Shown here: positions 36,160 to 49,330 of the stretch, in pieces
How the letters are laid out: each line of letters begins with the position of its first letter
Position numbering within the stretch: the stretch's first letter is position 1
Source: Selaginella tamariscina
Lineage: Eukaryota > Streptophyta > Lycopodiopsida > Selaginellales > Selaginellaceae
NCBI GenBank assembly: GCA_003024785.1
Contig: PUQB01000873.1
Span: forward strand, 17,884 to 81,883
Reading direction: 5' to 3'
Length of the DNA: 64,000 nt
The notes under the pieces: model-generated
Told to the model about the DNA's origin: nothing
Seen by the model: the letters and a program-made list of their open reading frames with translations, nothing else
Databases searched by the model: none
Translations under genes and position numbers: made by a program

Positions 36160-39100
36160 TAACAATTCATTAATAATTCTTCTTCGTTGTTACCTTTTGA
36201 GTGAGGCGAAGAAGGTTTTAGCTGCTTGGAAGATCGTTCAACATCTTCCGTATCTTCTGTTTATGTTTCATGGTCAATGGAGTATGTGAATGTTCTGTAC
36301 TCCTCGAGATAACTTCCGATCTAAGATGTGATTAAAGATGGTCCTCAAACTCTGACATTGAACCAAATTCCTCTTCAGAGCTATTACACTTTTCGGGAAG
36401 GAACTTTTTTAAATACTTCTATATGGCTTTATTGGGGTAGTCAGTTCAGAACCTCTTTATTCACTTGTTCAGGTCCTCAACCATGGTCTTATCCTTTTCA
36501 ATGGCAAACACACATGTATCCTGAAGGTAACACTCATTCAAGACGGATCCCCTAGTGCTGCAGTCAAAAACCCATGCATCATTGTGAGGACCCCTGATCA
36601 AGTTGACGATGCTCCGTGTAGCCTGACTTGTAATGTTTGGATAACGTACATTGCCGAATATGTCCTCTCAGCTATCGGTGTATCAGATGGAGGTTCAGGC
36701 CCGTTGGAGTGCAAACAAATGCCTAGCTAGTTATTTGAAAGTTTGAAATTGTTTGGCACATTCCTAACAACCAAGTGAACAACTGTATCATTGCTTTGGG
36801 ATCAGCATTGTTTATATAAAATCCTGCCCAACGATGTTTATTCTTCTTGGCAAAGACGAAGGCAAAAGTATCAGTGACATGAGCCAAAATCAAGAAATAA
36901 ATACTTGAAAAAGTAGGTATCAGTTAAGAGTGCAAGCATGAATTCAATAATAAATACCTTCTCTGTACATGCTTGCACGGCTAAGTTTCTCCACCAAATC
37001 CTCTAGTGCCCTATCTGTCGTAGGATTTTTTGACACCTGTCGATCCATCACAAATAATTGAAACGGTTTTCTACAAGCAGTGATGTTACCCCATAAAGTC
37101 TTCAAATCTGAGCAGTAAAGTTACCCCATAAAGCCCTATAGATGTTTGTCGTGATTTGTAGCATCTTCCTTTATAAGGTTCAACTCGGTTCTCCATTGCT
37201 GAAGGATTGCCATAAGATAAGGCGTCATCGCAATGTTCTCCTTTTTCGCTTTGGCGTGCAATAGATTCTTGTCCAAATCTTCTGATTGGTTCACCCATTG
37301 GACAAGCATATCATCATCTGTCACATGCAAATATTTGCTGACCTCTTCGTATGTTGAAGCTAAGGTCCAACCCAGTTTGTAACAGTGTATTCCCAACCAC
37401 TCCTTGAAGTGCCTGACTGTCTTCAACTCCATTATCTTGACATGAAAAGGAGAGGTGGGGGATGTTGTTGTTAATCTGTAGTTTGCCATCAATGACCAAA
37501 TCAGCTAAGACATTCATCTCCTCCATCGTTGTTTTATTTAAAGGCTTCAACCATGTGAGCTTGAAATCGTTGTTTACATCCTTTGTAAATTGAACAGACT
37601 TAGACTTCGGCGTCTTACTGGATTTCTTTGCAGACTTCTCTGAGGGCTCCCTTCACTTGTATGCTTTTCTTCAGTGTTCCTTTTGTAAACGATTTCATAA
37701 TCCCCATCTATTTGAGCAAAGATCTTATCCTCGGACAAGAAATCAACATCATTAGAAAGGATGTTTCCTTCCCGCCCACCTGAGCAAAATCAACTGCTAC
37801 AATTTCTTCAACTCTTTGCAAAAAAAAAAGAGACAGATTAATATACTGGCGAGATAAATCCCGCTAAGACAATTTACCTACCTGGTATTTCGGACATTGT
37901 TCTCTCCCTGCAGTAGCTCTTTCTGGTCGCCCAAGATTTTCCCACATGGATTGCGTGTGTTTGAACTTCTCCCATATTTTGTTGTTGTAGTGATTGGTGT
38001 CGGCAGCATCCCATTCCGCTGATAACTTATGGTACTGCTCAATTGTGAGATTCGGCTTGGTTAAAAACGCCGATCTTTTTGTCAGCTTCTCATGGGTATG
38101 CTTAGAAAGTTTTGTTGCCATTATTCTTTTATTGTGTTCATCGAGAAGTCAATGGGCTGCCATTATTGTGTGTTGGCCACTAATAATGTAGTACCTAATT
38201 GATTTTTTATTCTCATCTGAATCTTTGTGATTTATTTTGGTGTTGTGACCCACACTATCTCAGTGCCTTTCTTTCTTTCATAGTATGGGCACAAAATAGC
38301 ATTATGTAGAACGGTGTAAGAATTGTTGTTCTTCATCTTCTCCACGAGCTCAGCTACATGTTCCTGCTTGAGTGGCTTGTAATTAAAGTTTGGGTTGACA
38401 CTGCAATACTTAACCCTACACTCGTAAATCTTATCATCCAGCATCATTTCTTTGTGGCTTATTGTAGCATGGGATGCCAAAGGTGCAGCTGACAAAACGA
38501 CATATGATTTTCTTTTGCAATCCGAATCAACATGTGTGATCCCCGACTGCAGCTGTTCTAATGTTCTCGGCACACTCTTTCAGCTCCCGAAGATTCCTAA
38601 ACAAATTGAATGTGATCTATAAAGAACCTAGGACGAGCCACCCTCTCAATCTTTCTAATGATGTCGCTGTGTTCTTCTTTAATAAGAAGAGGGACAATTA
38701 CTCCACTTGTGGATGTTCTGTATTGTGAAGCAATATCTGTTGAGAATATACCTACTTGATGAGTATGAAGATCTTCGAAGTAGACATCTAATTGGATCCC
38801 CTCCATAAATGGGTTTTTGTTTAGTTGAAGAAGAACTCCACGGTCGACATCATTAGTGAAAACGTGAACGTCATTATCCATAAGTCGAAAACCACCCAAG
38901 ATTCTTATTGTAACTGGCGACCTCTGGATCCGAGAACGTGACATTGGATGGAACAAGGCATATGTGTTGAGCATTGTTCAATCTGGGTTCACAGCCTGTT
39001 TTCGGGTGCTTGACTAATAAATCTAGTTTCCATTGTTTTGCTTGTCCACGCGATATGATAAAGGTTAATTTGATAGCAACCATGGTTGCTCCAATGCGCT

Positions 39101-39250
39101 TCCTGTTTATTTTGAAATATGGCCAAGTTAATTTCAGAATCCCCCTGCCCATCTTATCTCCTTCTCTCATCTTCAATGTCACCTCAATTCCACATCCGAG
39201 TATAACATATTTTATTTTAATTCTTACTAAATCTCCTTGTTTGATCAAAT
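36160..39250 (-). pseudogene. ParB-like / DNA methyltransferase-like fusion, A2 copy
   Basis: Same architecture and direction as the A1 copy. The longest intact parts are the N-terminal region (39,248-38,874 and 38,974-38,597), the ParB-like domain start (38,573-38,232, with VNPNFNYKPLKQEHVAEL) and its GQHTI box just downstream (about 38,180). The basic linker and HFKEWLGIH module lie at about 37,660-37,380, and the methyltransferase-like DAWVFDCSTRGS region near 36,560. Intron 1 is retained as a readable run in frame with IKQGDLV. Several frame breaks are present. Confidence 0.68.
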
Positions 39251-39559
39251 CGTCTTATGCACAATATACACTATGAATACAATTCAAATAAAACGCACAC
39301 ACTTGTATAAATCCGAATATACAAAATTAATACACTGATAAATTCACATATACCCTTCTTTGTCTCAGAGAGAAGTGGACATGATTAATTATCCAAAGCT
39401 CACCTTTGTGATAGTGCAAAAGACTAATAACATTTAATTTTAGAACCACCACAAATGTGAACTTTGGACAATTTTACATGGTTTACTGGCTTTTACTCAA
39501 AATATTATGATAAGATGATAAAAGTAAATAAATAGATAAGCAACTTATATATACTAATA

Positions 39560-40594
39560 CACATATACATTCACATGGAAGGGGTGGTAGGATTAATTTC
39601 GCCACTCCTTTTATGCCTATTAAAATGGTGGGCGAGATTAATCTCGCCACCCTTCTCGGTCCCCTGAATGGGTGTGCGGGATTAATTTCACCACCCTATT
39701 CGGTCTTAGAGAGAACTGGGCGGGATTGATTTGGCCCACCCATTTAAGGGACTCAAAAGGGTGGCGGGATTAATCCACCATTCTATTCGGTCTTAGAGAG
39801 AACTGGGCGGGATTTATTTGGCCCACCCATTTAAGGGACCCAGAAGGGTGGGGGATTAATCTCGCCCATCATGGAAGGGATGGCGGAATTAATCCTGCCA
39901 CCCTTCTTGGTCCTCTGAAAGGGTGTGCGAGATTAATCTCGCCACCCTTCTCAGTTTCAGAGAGAACTGGGTGGGATTGATTTAGCCCACCCATTCAGAG
40001 GACCAAGAAGGGTGGCGGGATTAATCTCGCCCACTATGGAAGGGATGGAATTAATCTCGCCACCCTTTTCAATTCCCTAAACTGGTGTGCGGTAACCCTT
40101 CTCTGTCTCAAACAGAAGTGGTCGGGAATGATTTGACCCACCAGATCAGGAGACAGAGAAGGGTGGCGGGATTAATCTCGCCACCCCTTCCATGCCTAGT
40201 GGGCGGGATTAATCCCGCCCACAACACTCTCATATGGATAATGGCCATTGGCGGGATTAATCCTGCCCCACACTCATTGAGACATAAATACTCCTGTATA
40301 TATTAATCCAAGGGTGAACAGAATTAATCCCCACCACCTTCACGCCTCCTCGGACGGTTGGTGGAATTAATCCCGCCACTAGGCATGGAAGGGTTGGCGG
40401 GATTAATCTCGCCACCCTTTATGTCTTAATGAGTTTGGGGTGGGATTAATCCCTCCGACCAGGCATGGAATGGTCGGCGGGATTAATCTCGCCGCCCTCC
40501 GCACATGCCATGGGCGACGGGATGAATCCCGCCCCCATGAGGCTAACCAAAGAGCGGCGAGATTAATCTCGCCGCCCTTTGGTTAATCCCGCGC
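39560..40594. repeat. Palindrome array 2 (decayed)
   Basis: Duplicate of array 1. Contains both GGCGGGATTAATC and symmetric GGCGAGATTAATCTCGCC units. Nested inverted spacers occur, for example about 39,896-39,926 against 39,988-40,018. Confidence 0.85.
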
Positions 40595-40605
40595 ACACAA
40601 ATATA

Positions 40606-40653
<48 letters not shown>

Positions 40654-40860
40654 AGTGTGCATGTGTGTCAGAGATAGAAACATCAATAAGATTATAATAC
40701 ACACACATATATATGTATATATGTATATGTATACGTATATACAGGAGTGTGCGTGTGTGTGCAAGAGATAGATAAATAAATTTTATTATTAAGATACCAC
40801 ACTAAATGTATATGTAAATATAGATAATAAATATACACAGGAGTGTGTGTGGAGAGAGAG
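40595..40860. repeat. TA/CA microsatellite block 2
   Basis: Includes an uninterrupted (TA)n tract at about 40,610-40,650. Shorter than the equivalent at 7,256-7,710. Confidence 0.8.
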
Positions 40861-41230
40861 AGATTTCACCTGTGTGAATGCGCCTTCAAACCTTACTAAC
40901 CGCCACGCCTTCTGAAAAGAGATTTATTGATCTACGACAAAGCCGCTCTATTGATCTATGGCACAGCCATTCTATTCCACCACCGCCACCGCGTCTTCTT
41001 GAAACCCTAAGAATATATTTGAACCCTAAAAGGAATAAAATATATATTAACTCTAATCGAATATTCCTTTTAAGAATATACCTAAACCCTAAAAAGAATA
41101 AAATATATATTGACCTAAAGAATATTCTTTCATTATATTATCATAATTTTAAATTTGTGTGAATGTGTGGGTGTGTGAGTGTATCACATGCACCCCAAAA
41201 ATAAAAATCATGCCGGGGTTTAACATATGT
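40861..41230. other. CCCTAAA-containing leader, copy 2, up to the insertion
   Basis: Matches 7,711-8,080. It ends in TAACATATGT, directly abutting the left end of the 14.9 kb element. Confidence 0.6.
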
Positions 41231-41256
41231 ATGCAAGTTGTAACTAAAATGGGCAT
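41231..41256 (+). repeat. Element C left terminal inverted repeat
   Basis: ATGCAAGTTGTAACTAAAA followed by TGGGCAT. Partner at 56,120-56,145. Confidence 0.82.
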
Positions 41257-41726
41257 GGCTATAGTCCCATTTCCTAATAATTAGCAATTTTAGCTATTTA
41301 ATTAGCATTTTCTAATATTAAAGGAATATTCTTTAGAATATATGTTTGAAAAAGAATATTCTTTAGAATATTCTATTTTGTATTCTACCCTTTAATAAAT
41401 TATAGCATTCATTGAACAAAAATTAATAACATTATAAAAGTAGAAGTATTAAATTATATAATATATTGCCTAATATAACAATTAAGGAAGAGCATAAGAG
41501 GTACATTATATAAATATTGATGTTGTTATTAAAATATTAATATTTAAATATAACATTATTAATTAAAAATTTGTATAGTATATATAAAATCCTATAATAA
41601 TATAGTCAATCTTCCATATCATTTTTTAAATTTATATAGTTAAGTATACAATTTGGTACTATTATTAAAGAGTTTATAATAATTATGAATATTAAATATA
41701 TGATATTTTATAATTTTGTAATTGCT
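41257..41726. other. AT-rich subterminal region of element C, left
   Basis: No gene. Contains GGAATATTC and AGAATATTC motifs near 41,320-41,375, similar to those inside the right end near 55,950-55,985. Confidence 0.5.
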
Positions 41727-44700
41727 TTAAGCTTCAGAAAACATACATTCCCTTGCAGTTTTGTTAATCGTGACTTTATCAACGCTTCTTGACATCCACC
41801 CATATCGAATGGATTTAACATTTATAAAACATGCTGGGTCTTTTTGATTGGGAGACCATGTTTTCTCTAGGCATCCATTATATCTTTCGCTCTCCTTCTC
41901 GTGTCGCCTTTTTTGTGGTTTGAACCATGCAACCTTAACAATACTATTTTTTGTGATTACTTCAGGTGTGTCGATAATTTGACCCATCCAAATAGGCTGA
42001 TTATATGACGCATCTGGAGTAATGAGAACCATCATTAGTTTTTGAAGATCCTTGCAGCAATCAAAGTATGCTTTAGGTTTTTGGTTCCTTTGTCCAACAA
42101 AGTGTGGGGTTTGCACTTCCACATCACTACTGGCTTCTATGTCGTCTGTGCTCAGTGATGTCATTTCAATCTCCTCTCGCCACCTTGTTTTAGGCCAGAA
42201 AGGGTGTTGCAATTCTGTACTTGTGACAGTAGGCCCTTCCAACTCTCGAACAACAGTCTCCCAATAGTGACCACATGCTTATATAGTTCTGAGTAACCAG
42301 TTGCCTTATCAGAATTCTTTGGCATCGATTTTTGAACCCATGCCACATATTTTTTGATGCCATCAATAATAACCTCTTGTTCCTTGAGCTGGGCACTCAA
42401 TGGAATAGGGTCTGGTTGTCCTTCTGGGAGAAGTGGCTTTCCATCCTCTCCACTTTTGAAGAGCATTAAGCCCTCTTTCGGTAACCACTCCTGCTCTGAT
42501 GGCCGTAACTTGTACTGCATAATAGGTATACCATCTCGTATGGAGAAAAAGAATTGTAGCGGCACAAGGTGACCAACTAAAGAATCACTCCCTTCTTTTA
42601 TATACTCCTTGAGAAATTTTTTGAAGTCTGGCACCTCAGTCACAAGCAAAGCACAACTTTTTTTGGAGATGCAATTTTCAAAAAGATTCATCATATGCGG
42701 TAAGTAAGTGCACTTGTCCTTTTTGTAGAGTTGGAGACCTTGCTGAAGAACGCATCAATATCTTCATGAGTGTGACCAACCATAAGGAAACTGAGCGTGA
42801 TTGTTTCAAACACACCTTTGGCAACAAGCATTGACAAGTATGCTAGCACATATCTAGAAAATAAAAGTAAGTATGAGCTTGAGAAACCCTTAAGTAAAAT
42901 GATTTACCTATTTTTGTTCTCGCCTGCACAATTATCCATCTGTAAAAGCAAATGACGAGGAAGCTTATTTGATGTTGAGGACACATGTACACTATTTGAG
43001 CTAGATCCCTCCACTGAACCTGAACTCTCAACAGGGCCATTTTTTGTGCAGGTTGTTGACAATGCCTCTCATATTCCCAAGTAGCCTCAAGTGCAGACGT
43101 GTTCATGAGAGCATTATGTAAAGGTTGAAGGTGTTGTTTCTTCACTTTGAGATCACTGATAGGACTTGTCTGTGAGTGGGCTTCAAGGTTTCTGAAACAC
43201 ATGGCTAACGACCCAATAGTGAAATTGGAGTCGCTAGACCAATGTGGAAGTGAAAAGTGTCCATATGACTCACAACCGTGTCCATGTGTTAGCACACCTG
43301 TCAATGAAATCGGAAGTTTCATGACATTTCCAAGGCACTTTGGTGTTGCAAAGAGCTTTGGAATGCTGGTCTTTGAATGATCCATCCATCTTGTCATGGA
43401 TCAAGCACAGGTACTCTGATGGGCGTGACACAGAAAGCATGCGGTGTGCATAGTACTGAGACCGGCAAGTTTGTTGTGCAATCATGTGGGCCTCCATCTT
43501 CCTTTGAATGGTAGTGATCTCCACCAAGGTTTTTGCACAAGCCTCTGCAGCCTTCAATGATGTACAAGTGTCACACTTAGAAAAGCTAGAGTGTTTTGCA
43601 ATCTCCACATCCTTAAAATGAGTATTCCATATGTTGTTGAAGGTACCAGTGCAGATTGCTTGGAGCCCCATCAAACTGAGGCACTTGTTCACATGTTCAC
43701 ACAGTTTCAATTGAGTGTAGATTGAAGGTAAAACCTTGAGATTTTCCCTGACCCCTGCATTTGTGGTTCGGCATTTGTGAGGCATCCTGTCTGCATTTGC
43801 TTCCACAAAAGCCTTGAGTATCTCTATGGCTGCCATGATGTGAGAGCGGGTTTTGACCAAGCGAGTGTTCCCATGAACTGAGGTTCGCGCTCCATCTAGC
43901 CACTCATCCCTCCGACGGTAGAACGTGGTCTTTGGGATCCCGTATATACTGTACCAAGCTTTGAAGCAGATGGCCACCTTATTAAATACCATGGATGTAC
44001 TCTGATAACCTGTGTCCGAGGCCATTCCATCAATACACCCAGTTAGTGCAGCATATACAAACTCATGCCTTTGCTTTTGGGTGAGCATACGAAAGACATG
44101 TCTACATTGGGTAATTTCATTCCGGTCTGCCATCTGACAACACTTCTTCTTGCAACAGTCAATCGTGGAAATGCTCGTAACACTTTCGGAAGATGTAGGA
44201 TCCATCTTTACCCTCTTGCTGAAACTTGCAGGGGAAGATCTACAACCCATGAATCGCCTTTTTCTTACAATAGGACCAATGCAAGGAACCTCTTCAAATA
44301 TGAGTTGTTCTTCCGGGTTGTTATTATTGAAATCCAACCCAGAATATGTTGAACCATCTTGCCGTCTTAATTCAGATGTTCGCCACCTCACGAGGGATCC
44401 AGGATACAATGTGCCATTAGGTGAAACCTCTGTCACAACTACACCCACGAAGTCGGACCCTAGTTTCTCTTCTGACACTGCTTCCATTGGATTTATAGCT
44501 GTGATGATGCCTCTTCCGACTTCAATCTCACGAAGAAAGAGAATCACCTCATCCATCACAGCAGGCAAGCCATCATCTGGTAAACTCGTGCTACTATTTG
44601 TTTGTGACTCTGCATATTCTGTGTCAGCCTTGACTTCATCCAAATTCCACAATACAGGAGAACCCTCCTCAAATTCCATTCCCAGAACCTCAACATGCTT

Positions 44701-44844
44701 GTAAATGGTGTTCACCCATACGTACACACAAGATCCTTGGGCAATATTGTGACATGATGCATTATTATCTCGAACTTCCACAGTTCCAGTGCCAACTATC
44801 TCGTTGTTCCGAAGAAGACATACTTTATCTCCAGTATTAAACAT
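41727..44844 (-). pseudogene. Candidate transposase with DKMD / DNCAGENKNR / GHTHEDID motifs
   Basis: Reads leftwards from ATG 44,844 (MFNTGDKVCLLRNNE). The first 500 residues are in one frame: an N-terminal region with beta-rich repeats, a cysteine-rich patch (CCKKKCCQ), AWYSIYGIPKTTFYRRR (helix-turn-helix-like), and FSKCDTCTSL. Then come DKMD (about 43,400), LLLQMDNCAGENKNR (about 42,910-42,950) and FLMVGHTHEDIDAFFS (about 42,755-42,800). These three acidic motifs are the hallmark of a poorly characterised protein family (I believe that of Pfam DUF7869) found in many transposon-rich eukaryotes. The C-terminal part has WMGQIIDTPE and ends at 41,727. A 54-nt intron (42,854-42,907) fits. Breaks: a GATG duplication at DKMD, a shift near 43,045, and a shift near 42,200. 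A role as transposase is inferred from motifs and position. Confidence 0.72.
42854..42907 (-). other. 54-nt intron in the candidate transposase
   Basis: On the minus strand the donor is GTAAATC (ending at 42,907) and the acceptor TTTTCTAG (42,854). Splicing joins ...GENKN to RYVLAYLSMLV in frame, restoring the conserved motif. Confidence 0.68.
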
Positions 44845-44856
44845 ATTGTCCTGCAC

Positions 44857-44997
44857 ATAAATAATTGTATTATTTATGATATCTGTTTATGCAATATTTC
44901 TAAGAAATCTGAATTACGGTTACTTAATAATATGCATATGCAATAATACATAATTATGTTTAGAGATAATATCTCATGTTTGATTAATACAACTGAT
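44857..44997. promoter_or_regulatory. Likely promoter or upstream region of the candidate transposase
   Basis: AT-rich DNA between the ATG and palindrome array 3. No core motif could be fixed. The array is immediately upstream. Confidence 0.3.
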
Positions 44998-45690
44998 GGG
45001 CGGGATTAATCCCGCCCACGAATCCCTCCGACGAGGAACGGTCGGCGGGATTAATCCCGCCGCCGACTCAACCCCTTCGGAGAGAGTCGGCGGGATTAAT
45101 CCCGCCTTGGACTCCCTCCGACAAGGAAGAGCCGGCGGGATTAATCCCGCCGCCTCTTCCTCCTCGGGGGGAGTCGGCGGGATTAATTCCGCCGACTCTT
45201 CTCCGGCGAGGATTAAGTCGCGGGATTTATCCCGCCGGACTCCCCCGAGGAGGAAGAGGCGGCGGGATTAATCCCGCCGGCTCTTCCTTGTCGGAGGGAG
45301 TCCAAGGCGGGATTAATCCCGCCCACAATTCTTACGACGGGGAATGGGTGGCGGGATTAAACCCGCACATAACTCTCTCCAAAACTATGATTTCAAAGAG
45401 ATCTCGGGATAAATCCTGTCCCCAAATCCTTAAAACAGGGAGTGGTGGCGAGATTAATCCCGCCACCCCTTCCCTGCCTCCTAAAATGGTTGGCGGGATT
45501 AATCCCGCCGACAACTCTTTCTAATAAATTCTGGTAACTCTTCATCAGTTGAGAAGGTTATCGGGATTAATCCCGCCACTCTTTTTCAGTGGCGGAGAAG
45601 CATTGCCCGAGAGATGGTGGCGGGATTAATCCCGCCACCTCTTCGAAGAGGCGAAAAAGAAATGGCCGGATTAATCCCGCCGCCCCGGTT
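44998..45690. repeat. Palindrome array 3 (well preserved)
   Basis: About fourteen units, most of them perfect GGCGGGATTAATCCCGCC (first at 44,999-45,016), with spacers of about 25-35 bp. Contains the long inverted repeat 45,091-45,321. Lies directly upstream of the candidate transposase. Confidence 0.9.
45091..45321. repeat. Long inverted repeat within array 3
   Basis: The left arm, 45,091-45,174, is the reverse complement of 45,238-45,321 with essentially one single-base length difference in a G/C run. The arms of about 84 bp each contain palindromes and flank a 63-bp loop holding two more. Confidence 0.88.
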
Positions 45691-47040
45691 AACCTAGAAT
45701 ATTAAGTTAAAAGGATATTTAAACGGGATAAATCCCTAACGGAATATATTATAATCCTAATGCATTCCTAAACCCCTAAATTGTAATTTTAAGAGAGAAT
45801 GTAAGAGAGTGAATCTTTATAAGTATTTTTAAATTTGTTTATAATACTTACTTGTAAACAGCACTGAAGGCGCCGTGCTTTCCTATAAAGAATAGCACCC
45901 AATTTAATCTCGCTCCTGAGATGATCACTATGAAGAAAAAAGAAGATCTAAAGAGTGAAAAATACAGAAATGAAGAAACCCTTGCCGGAGAAAGAACCAG
46001 ATCTGAATTTGAGTGGGAAATTAAATGCATTTTCAAATTTACATGTCAGACCGACAATACATATGTCAGAAATTCAAATTTTTTAAAAAGAACAGAAAAT
46101 AAAAAGATGAGTTGACACAAATATCCGACACTCTGACATATATACTCTCCAGTTCCAATGAGTATTTTAAAATTGCATTTAATGTTATTCAAGTGATTCA
46201 AGCTGTTTAATATTACGAAATTTTAGACTATATTCTACATTCTTAGTATTCAAGTATATTTATATTATTATATATATAAATATATACTTATACAATAAAT
46301 AAATTGATATATTATTATGTATCATTTAAAATATATTCATAGTCTGTTTATTATTATTTTTCTTAATTACTCGAGTATTTAGTTTTCATTTCCTAGTATC
46401 AATGGGATATTCTTTATTATTTTATTAATATTTGAAGAATATTCTAATATTAAACCTGATTATCATAATTAAATTAGTCTTGTTCTTAATTATTGCAGTA
46501 ATTATTCTACATTTGTATATATTAATGGGATTTTCTCAATTAATTTGTTATTATTTCAAGAATATTCTGTGTTAAACCTTATTATCAATATTAAATTAAT
46601 ATAATTATTAAACTATTACTATTATTAATAAAATATTATTATGTTAATTTAAAATATGTTCATAGTGTGTATATTAATATCATTTCCTTAATTACTTGAG
46701 TAATTAATCTTCTTTATATTAATGGGATATTCTTTATTATTTTCTTATTATTCCAAGAATATTCCAATATTAAACATGATTATGATAATTAATTTAGTTA
46801 ATTATTTGAGTACTTAATTTACATTTGTATATATTAATGGGATTTTCTCAATTAATTTCTTATTATTTCAAGAATATTTCAATGTTAAACCTTTTTATCA
46901 ATATTAAATTAATATATATTATTAAAACTATATATGGCTATATATTAGATAAAATCATATATTATTATGTATAATTTAAAATATGTTCATAGTGTGTTTA
47001 TTAATATTATTTTCTTAATTATTCGATGTTTGTTTTGCAC
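45691..47040. other. AT-rich DNA inside element C, no gene
   Basis: Contains a diffuse tandem arrangement around 46,370-47,030 with TATTAATGGGATATTCT and TTAAACCTGATTATCA repeated about four times. No reading frame is supported. Confidence 0.55.
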
Positions 47041-48189
47041 ACATATATAAACACAATCATAAATTTACACACGCATTACAAGAACTTACAAAAACACATA
47101 TGCACACACATGCACAACCCTAAACCAAACTGAAGAAATATGTTGCTTCTTTATTGAAAACATCATGTTCAACGCATGTATGATATATGTACTCAATCTG
47201 TGTGTATGTAACACATTGAATTTACATGTGTAATATTTATATTAAGCTTGTTGGGAGCAAACCCTAAACCCTAAACCCTGTGTATACATGTGTGTACAAA
47301 AATAATTTTTCAACACTCTCTCTTCACACCATGCATGATCCATCCACCCTAAACCCTAAACCCTAATATGTAACACAATGAATTTACTCATGTAATATGT
47401 ATGTATGTCTGTGTGTATACACGTATGTGTATGTATATATATGTGTACTTTCTGTCTTCTCTCATACATACACACCATGCATGATCCATGTTAATATGTA
47501 CTGTCTCTCTTCTCTCAAACATACACACCATGCATGATCTATAATATGTACTCGGTCTCTAATATTATGTACTAATATGTATGTATGTCTGTGTGTATAA
47601 TACACACCATGCATGATCCATAATATGTACTGTCTCTCTTCTCTCATATACTATGTATGTATATCTGTGTATAATATGTGTAAGTATATATGTGTACTAA
47701 TATATGCAATGTGTACAAAAATAATTTTTCAACACTCTCTCTTCTCTCATACATACACACCATGCATGATCCATCCTAAATCCAAAACCCTAAACCCTAA
47801 ACCCTAAACCCATGTAATATGTATGTATGTCTGTGTGTATACACGTGTGTATGTATATATTATGTGTATTAATATATGCAATGTGTATGTATGTATTGAT
47901 ACACATGAAACTTTAACACTCTCATGGACACACACATGTTAAATCCCTGCATGATTTATATTTTTGGGGTGTATGTGATACACCCACGCACACGCACGCG
48001 CTAATAATAAATGAATATTCGTTTAGGGCGAATCTATATTTTATTTTTTTAGGGTTTAAGTATATTCTCAGAAGGAATATTCTATTAGGGTTAATATATA
48101 TATTTAATTCCTTTAGGGTTTAGGTATATTCTTAGGGTTTCAAGAGGCGGCGGCTGTGAAATCGGCGGCGGCGGCTGTGCACACAGGTG
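47041..48189. repeat. Telomere-like CCCTAAA clusters and CATGCATGATCCAT repeats
   Basis: Perfect CCCTAAA runs at 47,259-47,279, 47,347-47,366 and 47,785-47,811. Between them, about five copies of an ACACACCATGCATGATCCAT-containing unit alternate with AATATGTACTGTCTCTCTTC. Related single-copy sequence, reversed, is at about 8,040-8,480 and 56,150-56,520. The 48,000-48,180 part matches the leader of copies 1 and 2, reversed. Confidence 0.8.
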
Positions 48190-48831
48190 AGATCTGTGTG
48201 TGTGTGTGTGTGTATGTTATGTATATATGTATAGGAGTGTGCGTATAATTTATTTATTAGATTATCTCTCCACACACACGCACACTCCTGTGTATGTATG
48301 TGTGTGTGGGTGTGTGTTTGTTTATTGTATGATTTTATTTGTTTCGCTCACACACGCATACACACGATATACATATACACATATATATATACCTATATAT
48401 ATATACATACATATATTATGTGTACCAGTATCTATAAATTTTTTTTATTGATCTATCTCTCACACACACGCACACTGCTTTATATATATATATATATATC
48501 AATGCATATTAACAAATAGTATACAACACTATTTATATATATGCTTATATATTCATATGGGTTATATATCTATATACACACATATATATATGTGTGTGTT
48601 TATCTGTATAATTTTATTTATTTATTAGTTTTATCTCTCGCACACACACGCACACTCCTGTGTATATATATGTGTGTGTGTGTGTTTGTTTATCTGTATG
48701 ATTTATTTGTTTCGCTCACACACGCATACACACAATATACATATACACATATATATACCATATATATATACATACATATATTATGTGTACCAGTACTATA
48801 TAATTTTTTTTATTAATCTATCTCTCCCACA

Positions 48832-48874
<43 letters not shown>

Positions 48875-49330
48875 ATATATTATATATATTATAATCAATG
48901 CATATTAACAAATAGTATACAACATAGCTCTATATATTCACAGACTCTCTCTTTCTCTATGGGTTATATATCTATATACACACATATATGTGTGTGTTTA
49001 TCTGTATAATTTTATTTATTTATTAGTTTTATCTTTCGCAACACACCACACTCCTGTGTATATATATGTGTGTGTGTGTTTGTTTATCTGTATGATTTTA
49101 TTTGTTCGCTCACGCATACACACGATATACATATACACAATATATATACCTATGTACACACATATATTATGTGTACCAGTACTGTATAATTTTATTTATT
49201 TATCTATCTCTTGCACACACACGTACACTCCTATACATACATACATATATACATATATATATATTAACACACTATATATATGTTGTGTTTTTATCTGTAT
49301 AATTTTTTTATTAATTTTATCTCTCGCACA
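48190..49330. repeat. TG/CA/TA microsatellite block 3 with tandem modules
   Basis: At least three modules of about 250-400 bp repeat the order ...TTTATCTGTATAATTTTATTT, CACACACACGCACACTCCTGTGTAT, CACATATATTATGTGTACCAGTA. Contains (TA)n at 48,838-48,895. Tyr/Ile/His-rich frames are not genes. Confidence 0.8.

Noticed and set aside
44996-45524. Open frames encoding GGINPA or AGLIPP peptide repeats across the palindrome arrays
   Set aside because: The 18-bp palindrome is a multiple of three and has no stop in several frames on both strands, so such frames arise automatically. They have no other protein-like content.
47259-47811. True chromosome end
   Set aside because: The CCCTAAA runs are short, interrupted and internal to a transposon with genes and array DNA on both sides.
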